A stretch of DNA of 64,000 bases from NCBI GenBank assembly GCA_038380435.1, contig JAWZYU010000009.1, positions 64,013,901 to 64,077,900 on the forward strand, given 5' to 3'. The translations under genes and the position numbers were made by a program. The notes beneath the pieces were generated by a model. That model made no database searches, was not told where the DNA came from, and was given only the letters and a program-made list of their open reading frames with translations. Shown piece after piece: positions 1 to 11,639 of this stretch (position 1 is the stretch's first letter; each line of letters begins with the position of its first letter). This DNA is from Ryuthela nishihirai. Lineage: Eukaryota; Arthropoda; Arachnida; Araneae; Heptathelidae.

Positions 1-849
1 CTCCTATTACAGCGAAAGCATAAATAAAGCAACTTTAAAACAGAACTTTCTGTTCGGTGTAAATATTACTCGGTCATTCTGATGACGACGCTGTGCTGAC
101 TAACGAGGCGAATAAAAATGTATCCCCCCCAAGGCAGTCTAACGATCTTCACGTTAAGAAATTGAGTTAGCCGTGTGATTGCGATCTTGACAAGTAGAAA
201 GAATTCATCAGTGGGTTTGGAGTGAACAGCCACTGAAGCCGCTGAGTGCTGCTGCTGCATCATTACTTCAGTGTTTGTCGCTTACGCCCTAATGAGCCAT
301 CAATGGTGTCGACAGTTTCCGGGCGAATACTAGGAGGAGGCCCGTCCTCTCTTTCGGCAGAATGCGAAGAGGGGAACGACTTTGAGGAACGACAAGGGCG
401 CCGCTCCAACTAAAGGGTACCTAATTATTCAGTGCAACTGAAGTGCCTGAGGAGGCACACTCAAGTGTTGTTATATTTGGGACGTTTGGAGACAGGCATA
501 AAAATTAAAATCTCCTCCCGCGCAGTTACTATTTCCAGTCAGATGCTTTGTGCACGAAGAACGTGAAAGGTCTGCTGACGTTAGATGAATCGTTTTCCTC
601 TTTGATGTTGGTTTCCGTAATTTAACATGAGATAATGATTTGACATAATTTAAGTTAGTCGTTGGTACGCCAAATGTTGCTTTTGGGAGTTCTAGTGAAG
701 ACTCTTGCTTTTGACAGTTGTGGAGTTTGGTTGATGAAAACTTTCTGTGTTGTTAAGTAGGAGTTAAGAACTTTTTTGAAGAAATTTAAGTTTTATGTAT
801 CTTTGTTCGTTCTGTTCACCTTAATCAATGATGTAAACAAGAAGGCATA
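1..849. other. Unassigned left-edge sequence
   Basis: No repeat family or convincing coding frame is recognised. Positions 280-560 are less AT-rich than the surroundings and could be a promoter or first exon, but no splice or protein signal supports that. Confidence 0.4.
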
Positions 850-1242
850 CTTGACATCGATGTAGGGAAGGTTAGCTGAATTTGGTCAGTTCTCGAAATC
901 TATGAATAAAACGATAGCAGAGTGTGATCAGTTCACAAAGTTGTAGAGAAGGTCAGCAGACTATGGTCATTTCTGAAGTCGATGTAGAGAAGAATAGACG
1001 AATGGTGGTCAATTCTCGAAGTCTATCTAGGGAATGATAGCTGAATGTGGTCAGTTGTCGAAGTCAATGTAGAAAAGGATAGCAGAGTGTGATCAGTTCT
1101 CGAAGTCGATGTAGAAGAGGATGGCAGAATGTGGTCAGTTTTCGAAGTCGATGTAGGGTAGGAGAGCTGAATGTGATCAGTTCTCGAAGTCGTTGTAGAG
1201 AAGGATAGCAGAATGTGATCAGTTCTCGAAATCGATGTAGAG
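850..1242. repeat. 42-bp minisatellite, left part
   Basis: Tandem units of about 42 bp built around GTGATCAGTTCTCGAAGTCG followed by ATGTAGAGAAGGATAGCAGA. The best-preserved units are at 1077-1242. Because 42 is a multiple of three, the minus strand gives a 14-residue protein repeat (TSTSRTDHILLSFS type). That explains the 95-residue minus frame at 1023-1310, so it is not taken as a gene. The array resumes at 1599 after a SINE. Confidence 0.85.
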
Positions 1243-1598
1243 GTTGGGTTGGGTTGTTTTACCTCTGAGCGGCACTTTTTTGCACACCATGGGCTAAATG
1301 GCCAGGTCACATGGACCCCGAAGGCTCAGAGAAGGTTGGGGGAGGGGACCCAAAGGAACAGCTGTTGGGAGACAGATGGTAGCCTCCCGTCAAGGCCATC
1401 CAGCGTGTTCTTTAACATGCACAGGGTATGGCTCTCCCACACACGGGGCCACGGCTTAACGTCCCATCCGACGGCCGACGGCCTTTTCAAGCCCATCGGT
1501 GCCCCTACTGACCGTGTGCAGGGCGGGGAATTTTGCGGAGATAAATCTCAACGCTGACCCAGCTGGGACTCGAACCTGGGAACTACAGATTACGAGCC
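1243..1598 (-). mobile_element. SINE-1 copy, inserted in minisatellite
   Basis: Minus-strand copy starting with the complement of the SINE tail (GTTGGGTTGGGTTGTTTTAC). It stops inside the tRNA-like head (TTACGAGCC), so roughly 45 bp of the 5' end are missing. The flanks TCGATGTAGAG and TCGATATAGAC could be a duplication, but both belong to the host minisatellite unit. The plus frame at 1249-1557 is a SINE read-through. Confidence 0.85.
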
Positions 1599-2025
1599 GT
1601 CGATATAGACGAGGATGACAGCATGTGGTCAGTTTTCGAAGTTGATGTAGGGTAGGAGAGCTGAATGTGATCAGTTTTTGAAGTCGATGTAGAAAAGGAT
1701 AGTACAATGTGGTCAGTTTTCGAAGGGGTGTATGGTAGAAGAGCTGAATGTGATCAATTCTCGAAGTCGTGTAAAGATAGCAGAATGTGATCAGTTCTCT
1801 AAGTTATTGTAGAAAAGGATAGTATAATGTGATCAGATCTCGAAGTCAATGTAGAGAAGGATAGTAGAGTGTGATCAGTTCACGAAGTCGATATAAAGAA
1901 GGATAGCAGAATGTTGCAGTTTTTGAAGTCCATGTAGGGACTGATAGCAGAGTGTGATCAGTTCTCGAAGTCGTTGTAGAATAAGATAGTAGAATGTGAT
2001 GAGTTCTTGAAGTAGAGAAATTCTC
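1599..2025. repeat. 42-bp minisatellite, right part
   Basis: Continuation of the 850-1242 array after the SINE, with more diverged units (ATGTGATCAGTTCTCGAAGT recurs). Several units carry small deletions, so the period is irregular. Confidence 0.8.
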
Positions 2026-2164
2026 AAAATTTATTTCTCATAATTATCTTAAAATTATTTTATAACTATCTTATATTATTTGTTTTTATCTCATAATGCA
2101 GAGTAATAGTTACAAAGCAACAAACCACTAGAAGGAACCATGTCAAAACAGTTCATGTGAACAG

Positions 2165-2526
2165 GGGGGAGCTCAGCCGGCAGCTCGCCACGCTTGTAGA
2201 CTGCAGTTCCCATGTTCGAGTCCCACCTGGGCCAGCGTTTAGATTTATCACTGCAAAGATCACACCCTACCCTCTGCCAATAGGAGACACCTATCGGTTT
2301 GGAAAGGCGGCCGTCCATCCGATGGGACATAAAGCCGTAGTCCTGTGTCCGGGTGAACTATACCCTGTACACGTTAAAGAACAAGCTAGATGACTTTGAC
2401 GGGAGGCTACCATCTTAACAGCTGTCCAGTAAATTACCTTCCTCAACCTTTTCTGAGTTCTTATGACCTGGAAATTTAGACCACTGTGTGTTAAAAAGTG
2501 CTGCTCAGAGGTAATACAACCCAAAA
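2165..2526 (+). mobile_element. SINE-1 copy, old
   Basis: Diverged near full-length plus copy: box-A-like GAGCTCAGCCGG, box-B-like TGTTCGAGTCCC, central CACGTTAAAGAACAAGCT, tail GCTCAGAGGTAATACAACCC. A clear target duplication is not visible. Confidence 0.8.
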
Positions 2527-3137
2527 ATTCATATCAGTTACATATTCATTAAAAATTTTTCGTTCGGGGTCAACAGCAACTGTTTCATTATAGTCACAAA
2601 AACCGTTTAACATATTAAAAAGTTTAAACATTTTTTTCGTGCATACGCTCCACTCTGCTGAGAAACCGTCTCGGTCACTAGTAATTATTTAAAGGAGCCA
2701 AAAATTTGAAACGTTCAGAACTCTAAACCGCCCAAAACGCTTTTTATATGGTCATAACATTTATTTAAATTCCATAGTCATTCAAGCCGCATAAATTAAT
2801 CTATTTTCAAATATGTATTAACATTTCAACTGCAATTTAGCGCATTAAAAGATATCTAATGTTTGGCTTATAATACTGAGACTGGCACACAGACCACCAG
2901 CTACTTTGGCCTCCTATCATACCGCAACATATTCTTTCAAAATATTTCCACCTTTCAAAAACACGACTCCTTTATCACACCAGTTTGATTTTGTTTCTTT
3001 TCAGGTCAACCCATTGCTTTTCTAGTCTGATAAAATATTCCTAACAACAAATGTTTTCAAGAAAAGGTAGCCAGCGCCACAAAAATATACTTAATTTCTT
3101 CCGTTCCATCGTTTTAAATTGGCACACAAATACATAG
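2527..3137. other. AT-rich spacer, nothing recognised
   Basis: No long frame, tandem repeat or known element seen. Confidence 0.5.
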
Positions 3138-3478
3138 GGTGTTTTTACCTCTGAGCAGCAATTTTTTTTGTGCACAGTGGCCTAAATCGACAGGTCACAA
3201 AGACCCCGATAGCTCAGAGAAGGTTGGAAGAGGGGACCCACTGGACAGCTGTTAGGAAAGAGATAGTAGCCTCCAGTCAAGGCTATCCAGAGTGTTCTTT
3301 AACATGCACAGGGTATGGCTCCCCCACACACGGGGCCAAAGTTTTACGTCTCATCCGACGGGCCACCGTGGCCTTTCCAAGCCCATCGGTGTCCCTTACT
3401 GGCCGAGGGCAGTACTGTAGCCGAACCGAGAACTGTAGATTGCGAGCCTAGTTCACTACCGACTGAGTCACCCTACCA
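3138..3478 (-). mobile_element. SINE-1 copy, head deleted internally
   Basis: Minus copy from TTTTTACCTCTGAGCAGC to CCGACTGAGTCACCC. The stretch between the GGCAG of the head and the tRNA-like part is shortened. Faces the plus copy at 3580, making an inverted SINE pair about 100 bp apart. Confidence 0.8.
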
Positions 3479-3567
3479 AGTGGGTGGTAGTGATCGAAGA
3501 TTCCTCAACGCAACCCCACGCATTGCGTGGACACTATGTTGCCCATTTCTACGCATAGGTCTACTCC

Positions 3568-3579
3568 AAAGAATGCATA
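3568..3579. repeat. SINE target-site duplication, left
   Basis: AAAGAATGCATA, repeated exactly at 3957-3968. Twelve bp, flanking the SINE at 3580-3956; expected for LINE-mediated target-primed integration. Confidence 0.85.
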
Positions 3580-3956
3580 GGGGCGGTGGTGGCTCAATCG
3601 GTAGCACGCCAGGCTCTTAATCTGTAGTTCCCAGGTTCGAGTCCCAGCTGGGTCATCGTTGAGATTTATCTCCGCAAAATCCCCCACCCTGCCCACGGTC
3701 AGTAGGGGACCTCGATGGACTTGAAAAGGCCGTCGTCCGTCGGATGCGACGTTAAGAAGTGGCACAGTGTGTGGGAGAGCCATACCCTGTCCGCGTTAAA
3801 GATCACTCTGGATAGCCTTGACGGAAGACTACCACCTGTCTCCCAACAGCTATTCCAATGGGTCTCATCCCCCAAACTTTCTCTGAGTCCATGTGACCTG
3901 GCCATTTACGCCATAGTGTGAAAAAAGTGCCGCTCAGAGGTAAAACAACCCAACCC
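3580..3956 (+). mobile_element. SINE-1 copy, near full-length, intact TSD
   Basis: Plus copy with box A (TGGCTCAATCGG), box B (GGTTCGAGTCCC), central region and tail GAGGTAAAACAACCCAACCC. Bounded by the exact 12-bp duplication AAAGAATGCATA (3568-3579 and 3957-3968), so both ends are fixed. The frames on both strands here come from the SINE. Confidence 0.95.
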
Positions 3957-3968
3957 AAAGAATGCATA

Positions 3969-5000
3969 ACATCCACTGGTTACCCCTAGTTACTTTTCCA
4001 GCACAGCACGATCAATTGGCATCAAGATACTTTTTGAACGTTAACTAATAATTCAAAAATTAATGAAAACTGAATTTATCCACCAATCGTGTATCAACCA
4101 ACTAACTCAACCAACTGACGTAGCCAACCCACCCCTGCAGAAAAGCACAAAGCATATTAATTCTTATATCGATAATTACTGATTATGTCGGAAGAAATAT
4201 ATGGGAGTCAGAAAAGTTTTCATTCCCTACGTGTTTAAGAACTTTACCGAAACGCCGCAAAGATTTCATTTTGCTTTAAGTGTTCACATTTACCACAATT
4301 CATATTTTATGTCTGAACTATATTGGAGATGTGATTAGTGCGCTAGTGAAGTGGCAGACATAATAAGAAAGTGGGAAGTGTGTCCTTTACAAAGAGATCT
4401 GCTTGTCACAAGGCGAAGCTTCTAATTGGTCTGTCAACACTGCCGTTACTAGGTGATGCTATGGAGGTTCTTGAAGCCTTTCAGCAAAGTTTACTTTAAT
4501 CAAGGTAAGCCGATAAAGTAGATAATCCGATAATCTCATTTTAATCAGCGCAAGTAGATGATGTATATAATCAGAGTTTAATCTGATGACGCTGTAATTA
4601 AAGTTTGATCAAAGCAGCTGTCGCAAAGCAAAACAGAAAAGAAATAACATTCCCCATATTTATTTTTTAATGTTTGTTTTATTTCTTTTAAAAAAAAGTT
4701 CTTTAACAAATTTTATCATGTAATGAAATATTTGCATCCGGCATTATTTTTATCATAGCAGCATCAAACCATTGTTAGAAGAGTTGTGCATGCATAATTT
4801 TGTCTGTAATGTAATTCAGATACTCAGTAGTTTTTAATTAAAAAGTAAGAAAGAATTTCTAATGAGGTACCATCGCGAAATTTCAAGGGGAGTTGTTTGG
4901 GTTGGGTTCTTTTACCCGTACCAAATGTAGTTGTATGGGAGCTTCCTGGTTGGCGAAATTATTTTTTCTTGCTAGAAAAATGCGGCCACATTGGATGAAG
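3969..5000. other. Spacer, mostly unassigned
   Basis: AT-rich sequence without recognised genes. At about 4895-4915 a GTTTGGGTTGGGTTCTTTTACC motif (split here: GTTTGGGTTGGG, TTCTTTTACC) resembles the minus-strand SINE-1 tail, but the following sequence does not match, so it is at most a stub. Confidence 0.45.
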
Positions 5001-5002
5001 TA

Positions 5003-5078
5003 CACAGTCGTATCAGAATATGACCACCTACAATAGATAATACCTAGTAGGTGGTCATATTATTCTGACACGACTGTG
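5003..5078. mobile_element. 76-bp palindromic MITE, Tc1/mariner type
   Basis: Near-perfect hairpin: left arm CACAGTCGTATCAGAATA followed by TGACCACCTAC, right arm its complement with a 3-bp indel, loop about 16 bp. Flanked by TA on both sides (5001-5002, 5079-5080), the target duplication of Tc1/mariner elements. No coding capacity; it is essentially two terminal inverted repeats back to back. Confidence 0.7.
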
Positions 5079-5328
5079 TATATATCTACCTAGATCAGGC
5101 CCAAGCATACTATGCAACCATAGTAACTACTATGCAACCAACCAACCAAACTTACAACCCCATGTAAGCTACTGATGAAAAAAAATTCATTTCTAAAATA
5201 GAGAAAAAACTTATAAAGGACAAAAAGTCTAACTTCGACGAAGCAAATTCTCATTAAAATAATTTATTTTCAAAAACTTATACTGTTTGTGCTTCATTTT
5301 GGATTTTGATTTTTTTTTTGCTTTGGTT

Positions 5329-5706
5329 GTGTTACCTTTGAGCGGCACTTTTTTGCGCACCGTGGGCTAAATGGTCAGGTCACATGGACCCCGAAGGCTC
5401 AGAGAAGGTTGGGGGAGGGGACCAACTGGAACAGCTGTTGGGAGACAGATGGTAGCCTCCCGTCAAGGCCATCCAGCGTGTTCTTTAACGTGCACAGGGT
5501 ATGGCTTTCCCGCACACGGGGCCACGGCTTAACGTCCCATCCGACGGACGGCGGTCTTTCCAAGCCCATCGGTGTCCCCTACTGACCGTGGGCAGGGCGG
5601 GGAAATTTTCCGGAGATAAATCTCAACGCTGACCCAGTTGGGACTCGAACCTGGGAACTACAGATTACGAGCCTGGCGCGCTACCGACTGAGCCACCCCC
5701 TCCCCA
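5329..5706 (-). mobile_element. SINE-1 copy, full-length
   Basis: Minus copy ending CTACCGACTGAGCCACCCCC. Flanked by the 13-bp direct repeat TTTTGCTTTGGTT at 5316-5328 and 5707-5719. Little diverged from the other young copies at 17655 and 56917. Confidence 0.93.
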
Positions 5707-5719
5707 TTTTGCTTTGGTT

Positions 5720-6025
5720 ATACATATGTTATTGATTATATATTTCTTTAGAGGCTACTCTCTCCATTTCAGTTTTCAAAGCGGCCCTTCAGCTAAAACG
5801 TTTTTTCCAGGCCTTACTTAGACATCCGCAATAAATCCTACTCAATACAATACCGAACGACCAATCGACCAAACAGCCTATCACAAGTGGTACAGTCGCT
5901 CAAAAAATATCCGAACATTATGGTTAATTACAGAATTCAGAAAAAATATTTGACAACGATTTTTTTAGAAATCAGTGATCTGGCAACCTTCGTGTACAGT
6001 ACACGTACACGTTGTCTGCCGACCA
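5720..6025. other. Spacer with small palindrome
   Basis: No gene. Positions 5890-5925 (ACAGTCGCTCAAAAAATATC) resemble a Tc1-type transposon end but no partner end was found. A short palindrome (GTGTACAGTACACGTACAC) lies near 5992. Confidence 0.4.
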
Positions 6026-7440
6026 TATCACGATGAAACAGATTTCACACAGAAGAATATCACGATGAGGCAAATTTCATACAGAACAATATCACGATGA
6101 AACAGATTTCACACGGAACAATATCACGATGAAACAGATTTCACACAGAACAATATTACGATGAGGCAAATTTCATACAGAACAATATCACGATGAAACA
6201 GATTTCACACGGAACAATATCACGATGAAGCAGATTTCACACAGAAGAATATCACGATGAGGCAAATTTCATACAGAACAATATCACGATGAAACAGATT
6301 TTACACGGAACAATATCACGATGAAACAGGTTTCACACAGAACAATATCACGATGAGACAAATTTCATACAGAACAATATCACGATGAAACAGATTTCAC
6401 ACGGAACAATATCACGATGAAGCAGATTTCACACAGAAGAATATCACGATGAGGCAAATTTCATACAGAACAATATCACGGTGAAACAGATTTCACACGG
6501 AACAATATCACGATGAAACAGGTTTCACACAGAACAATATCACGATGAGACAAATTTCATACAGAACAATATCACGATGAAACAGATTTCACACGGAACA
6601 ATATCACGATGAAGCAGATTTCACACAGAAGAATATCACGATGAGGCAAATTTCATACAGAACAATATCACGATGAAACAGATTTCACACGGAACAATAT
6701 CACGATGAAACAGGTTTCACACAGAACAATATCACGATGAGACAAATTTCATACAGAACAATATCACGATGAAACAGATTTCACACGGAACAATATCATG
6801 ATGATGCAGATTTCACACAGAAGAATATCACGATGAGGCAAATTTCATACAGAACAATATCACGATGAAACAGATTTCACACGGAACAATATCACGATGA
6901 AACAGGTTTCACACAGAAGAATATCACGATGAGGCAAATTTCATACAGAACAATATCACGATGAAACAGATTTTACACGGAACAATATCACGATGAAACA
7001 GGTTTCACACAGAACAATATCACGATGAGACAAATTTCATACAGAACAATATCACGATGAAACAGATTTCACACGGAACAATATCACGATGAAGCAGATT
7101 TCACACAGAAGAATATCACGATGAGGCAAATTTCATACAGAACAATATCACGATGAAACAGATTTCACACGGAACAATATCACGATGAAACAGGTTTCAC
7201 ACAGAACAATATCACGATGAGACAAATTTCATACAGAACAATATCACGATGAAACAGATTTCACACGGAACAATATCACGATGAAGCAGATTTCACACAG
7301 AAGAATATCACGATGAGGCAAATTTCATACAGAACAATATCACGATGAAACAGATTTCACACGGAACAATATCACGATGAAACAGATTTCACACGGAACA
7401 ATATCACGATGAAGCAGATTTTACGAAGAACAATATCACA
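6026..7440. repeat. 32-bp minisatellite with 192-bp higher-order period
   Basis: About 44 tandem units of 32 bp (AATATCACGATGAAACAGAT then TTCACACGGAAC). Variants recur in a fixed order of six (GAAGCAG, GAGGCAA, GAAACAG-ACGG, GAAACAGG, GAGACAA, GAAACAG-ACGG), so GAAGCAG falls at 6227, 6419, 6611 and 6803 (as GATGCAG), each 192 bp apart, then at 7091 and 7283. Mutation adds stops and no long frame results. Confidence 0.95.
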
Positions 7441-7814
7441 AGAAAAATAAACTTATTTTACGATTAAATATCTAAGCTAATAGAAAACTTGTTTGCAATA
7501 TCCATAACCACTTTACGTTTGTTTTTTTTTACATAAAAAATGTGTCCTAGCATAATACACAATAAATAAAATTTAAGGTGCAAGAAATTACACCGTGGAA
7601 TTTGGACCGGTATTTTTCATACAGAGTAGAAAATAAACATTTATATAAATTTAAACTTAAACTTTAGTGGCCCATCGAAACTCTTTCGTTTTTCAATTTG
7701 CTCGTCTTAAAAAAAAAATTGCCACTATTGCATTAGAATCTAAGGGTATATCATTAATTTTCTTCTGCATTTACTGCTGTTCCACTTCTAAAGGAAGATT
7801 TAAGGTAGTTGAGT
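7441..7814. other. AT-rich spacer
   Basis: Nothing recognised. The 74-residue plus frame at 7667-7891 runs into the old SINE that follows and is not supported as a gene. Confidence 0.45.
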
Positions 7815-8130
7815 CTCACCCAAAAGGACCCCCGAGGCTGAACACAAAGTTAGCGAAGGAGGCCCACAGGATGGCTGTTAAGAGCAGATGAAAGCTCCCA
7901 GGCAAGCTCATTTAGCGTAGTCTTTAAAGCGAAAGGCAACGGCCTTTTCAGGGAGAGGAGCCAACGGGAGCACTCCTCTCCGTGACCCATTCGACAGACA
8001 ACAACCTTTGCAAGTCCATCAGTGTCAGCTTCGTCATTGAGAGAAGAGTCTGGAGGAAAGAAGAACTCAAACCTTGGGTTATAACCTCTTAGGATGCTGG
8101 AACGGATAGAGTAACGAGTTTCCGCCGCCC
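7815..8130 (-). mobile_element. SINE-1 copy, very old
   Basis: Strongly diverged minus copy. Recognisable pieces in order: GACCCCCGAGGCTGAACACA, GATGGCTGTTAAGAGCAGAT, ACCTTTGCAAGTCCATCAGT, GAACTCAAACCTTGGG. Both ends are eroded. Confidence 0.6.
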
Positions 8131-8319
8131 TATTAAAAAATGAACAAATTCTTCCCTAAAAATCCACTTCAGTTTAAATCATTACATCTAGGTAATATTT
8201 CTTTAACTCTTTTTTTTGTTTGGTTTGCATTAAGAATCTTTTCGATATTCATGTCATTCTGTATTAAATGTCCTTTGTTAAATGATAAAATGTGACTTAA
8301 ACATTACCACTTTCTCTCT

Positions 8320-8393
8320 GCCTTTGGTATCTATGTGACCTGTCCATTTAGGCTATTGGGTATGCAAAATGCAGCTCGGAGGTTAAAGAACCC
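8320..8393 (+). mobile_element. SINE-1 3' tail fragment
   Basis: Only the last ~70 bp (TATGTGACCTGTCCATTTAG, GCAGCTCGGAGGTTAAAGAA). Such 3'-only pieces are expected from 5' truncation during reverse transcription. Confidence 0.65.
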
Positions 8394-8754
8394 AATCCTG
8401 GACCTGTCGTTCCCAACCTAGGAATCATGACTCCAGATAAAAACATTTTCTTAGAATTGCAGATCCACAAAAAAAATTGATTTCTATCTCTCAAAATCTT
8501 AACTATAAATTAAAATATCGTTAGTACAAAAGTAAGCCTTCTCATTAAAATGCATCGCTATTTTTTCGATATTCATTAAATCTATTTTATTGAATTCATT
8601 TACTAATATATTCGTTATTAAGACATCATATTTCTCTGTCATAAATTTTAAGAACAAACTTCTAATTCTGATCATAATTATCATTCACCTGAATTTCTTT
8701 CCTTACTTTCTGAAAGATGTAGAATTTGGATCCGTTTGTTTCATCTCTGACTTT
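8394..8754. other. AT-rich spacer
   Basis: Nothing recognised; short complementary frames at 8499-8772 lack any family signature. Confidence 0.45.
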
Positions 8755-8990
8755 GTGCATACAATACCCTAAATCACAAGGATTTCTATGGTTCAGAAGT
8801 GTTTAAGGAAAGGGGATACAGAAACCATCTATTAGGAGAGAAATAGAAACTACTTTTCAAAGCCATCCAGTTTGTTCATTAATATGTACCAGATTTGGCT
8901 TTCCTAAATATGGGGGCCATGGCTTAACATCCCATCCGATAAAGGGTGGTCTTTCCTTGTCTCTCGGTGTTCACTATTTCAACGACAGCA
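8755..8990 (-). mobile_element. SINE-1 copy, old, partial
   Basis: Minus copy with AGCCATCCAGTTTGTTCATT, GGGGCCATGGCTTAACATCC and CATCCGATAAAGGG. The tRNA-like head is lost. Confidence 0.65.
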
Positions 8991-9032
8991 ATGTAGGGAT
9001 TAGAGAAGAAAATCTCGGAACAGAGAGAGTGG

Positions 9033-9083
9033 GTTTGGGTTGGATTGTTTCACTTCCGAGTGGCATGTTTTTTGCACATTCAC
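9033..9083 (-). mobile_element. SINE-1 tail fragment next to LINE 3' end
   Basis: Complement of the last ~50 bp of the SINE (GGTTTGGGTTGGATTGTTTC, CGAGTGGCATG). It abuts the 3' end of the minus-strand LINE at 9085. Confidence 0.65.
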
Positions 9084-9317
9084 AGAAAATCCTCATGCCA
9101 TCATGGGGTACGGAGGTCCATCCAGATTATTAATTTAGTTATCCAAACAAGTCTTTACTGACCTACAGCTGTTGCATTTGACTCCTGTGGCCAATTCTAG
9201 AAAATTCCTTATTGACGTTGTCTGTCGACCATATCCTAGGTGTTTCCCTTTTCTTGAAGTATTTAGTTACATTGCACATAATCCTATTCGGCAATCGGCA
9301 GCTATGCTTAACGGAAA

Positions 9318-9655
9318 GGGGCGGGGTGGTTCAGTCGGTAGTGCGCCAGGCTCGTAATCTGTAGTTCCCAGGTTCGAGTCCCGGTTGGGTCAGCATTGAG
9401 ATGGGATTGGAAACGTCACCGTCCGTTGGATTGAACGTTAAGCCGTGGCCCCGTGTGCGGGAGAGCCATACTCTGTGCACGTTAAAGAACACGCTGGATG
9501 GCCTTGACGGGAGGCTACCATCTGTCTCCCAACAGCTGTCCCAGTGGGTTCCCTCCCCCAACCTTCTCTGAGCCTTTGGGGTCCATGTGACCTGACCATT
9601 TAGCCCATGGTGTGCAAAAAAGTGCCGCTCAGAGGTAAAACAACAAAACCCAAAA
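9318..9655 (+). mobile_element. SINE-1 copy in the minus LINE, exact TSD
   Basis: Plus copy bounded by the exact 12-bp repeat GCTTAACGGAAA (9306-9317 and 9656-9667). About 50 bp between the head (GCATTGAGAT) and GGGATTGGAAACG are missing; the break falls at a shared GAT, suggesting a microhomology deletion. It interrupts the 3' part of the minus-strand LINE, whose sequence resumes after the duplication. Confidence 0.93.
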
Positions 9656-11639
9656 GCTTAACGGAAACTTACCAAACCAATGCAATCTCTCTTTGAACAA
9701 TAAAAGAGAGGAGGTTGCCGACTCCTTTGCTCAAAGGAGGTTGCCGACTCCTTTGCTAACCTCATCATTGTTTACCAACTCAAACTTCCTGATGTCAAAG
9801 ATATTGCGTAAGCATCTAGAAAGAAAGTTTCAAGCTTGTTTACAAAGGGTCCTTTTTTCTCTACCTTAACTAACTCTAGAAAGAATCAAATTGTTATACA
9901 GTCTAATTGTAGTGTTTAGATGTATACGCCTATTTCTCCACACTTCCATAGATTCTTAAAAGTCCCAGAAGCAATTCCCTATTCGTCTCTTAATCTCATG
10001 CCGCACATCACCAGTATCTGTTAATAGCTCCCAAGATAATTAAATTGAGACACCTGCTCAATAGTGCAGCCACCCAGATTAACTGAATTACAGCCTGTCT
10101 GACCAATTTTCATCATTTTACTTTTCTCTCTGTTTATCATCAAACCTACACTACTACAGTCTCATCAACAGCTCTAATGAAAGAGTTCATCTCATGAACA
10201 CCATTTGCCAAAAGTGTTAAATCATCAGCATAATCTAAATCAGAAATGTTCAGATCTCTAGATCATTCAAGCCCAAAATCATTCCCTTGCAGTGAATTTC
10301 GCATAACATAATCAATAACAAAATAAAGAGAAGAGGAGACAAAATTAACTCTTATCGATAAACAGAAGCAATCACTACAAGCCTTACCAAATATCACACA
10401 CGACTCAGTATTATTATAAAGAACTTTCATCACGTTAACTTCTCAGATATGACATGGGATTTAATGATCAACAGAGTCAAAAGTCTTTTTGAAATCTATT
10501 AGACTAGTAACAACAGAATTCTGAAACTCTAAGTATTTTTCAAGATTCTAACTAAGTGAAAATGTTTCATCTATACATCCTCAACCACTTCTAAATCCAC
10601 ATTGGTCATCAAGCAGTTGCCAAAACCAAATTCTTATTTCTATTAAATAACGTAATGCAAAGTATTACCTGGAACGGAAAGTAGACTGATTTCCCTATAT
10701 TTATTACAAGAACTGCAATCACCCGTTTTAAAAATAGGAATAATAATTGCTGTGGTAAAAATCCTTAGAAAAGACACCTTTATCATAAAAAATATTTAAA
10801 ATATCAGTCAGCTATTTGACAACACAAACATTCCCATTAACTAAAGCATCTCAGTAGTAATATCCATTTAACTAAGTATTCCATTTAACTAATCATCTCA
10901 GTAGTAATATCGTCTACCCCTGGGAATTTATGCAGTCTTAATTTAGAGAGAGTGAAGGTAACTTCAGAATGTTATCAGGGCCAACATTAAAGCCAGTATA
11001 AAATAAGTTGGCCTGTAAATGGTAGCTAGGCGTAAACTGGAAGGAGAGATGTGTACCAATCCCTAGTGATGATGCACAGAAACGGCCAGGTCTAGCACCT
11101 AATGTCCGACCCCGCCATCTCGTGGTGCAGGCCGTTAGTACCTTTCAAAAGAGATATTCTCTTTTGAAAGGGAACGGAAGGGGAGGGCTGCCAGTTCAGT
11201 ATGGCCTACTGATCTGGTCATCTATAGCCACTTTTTTTCTTTTTTTTCATACCTGCTGAGGAGTGGTCAACTTCACAGGGTCCTGGTGCTGACCATTTAT
11301 ATCTACTAGACTGGACTTGTGTATGGATTTGAGTTTGATTATGGATCCTGGACTTGCTGCACTGGTGGGCCTCTGTTGTGGGAGAATCTGCTGCTGTGTT
11401 TTCTGTTTGCTTCTGGGTTGCCAGCCCTAAGTGAACAGAGGCATGGGATACCTTATATCAGCTAGTGGATAATCCTAATCAGAGGCCATCGCAGGTACCT
11501 GAACCTTACTTAGCTAGTTGGGCATCGTCAAGCCTAAACTGGAGTAATGTGTCTCAGGCAGACCATATGGCTCTTGAAAAAGTCCACTTGAAAAGGTGGT
11601 GCCTGAAGTTCCTACCAGCATCGGTGACTTCAGCCTTTA

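Noticed and set aside
5890..5925. Tc1-like transposon end (ACAGTCGCTCAAAAAATATC)
   Set aside because: No matching inverted end or transposase within several kb.
6026..7440. CRISPR-like array
   Set aside because: Units are contiguous with no spacers, and the context is eukaryotic; it is a minisatellite.
8400..8440. hAT-like end (GTCGTTCCCAACCTAGGAAT)
   Set aside because: No partner end and no 8-bp duplication found.
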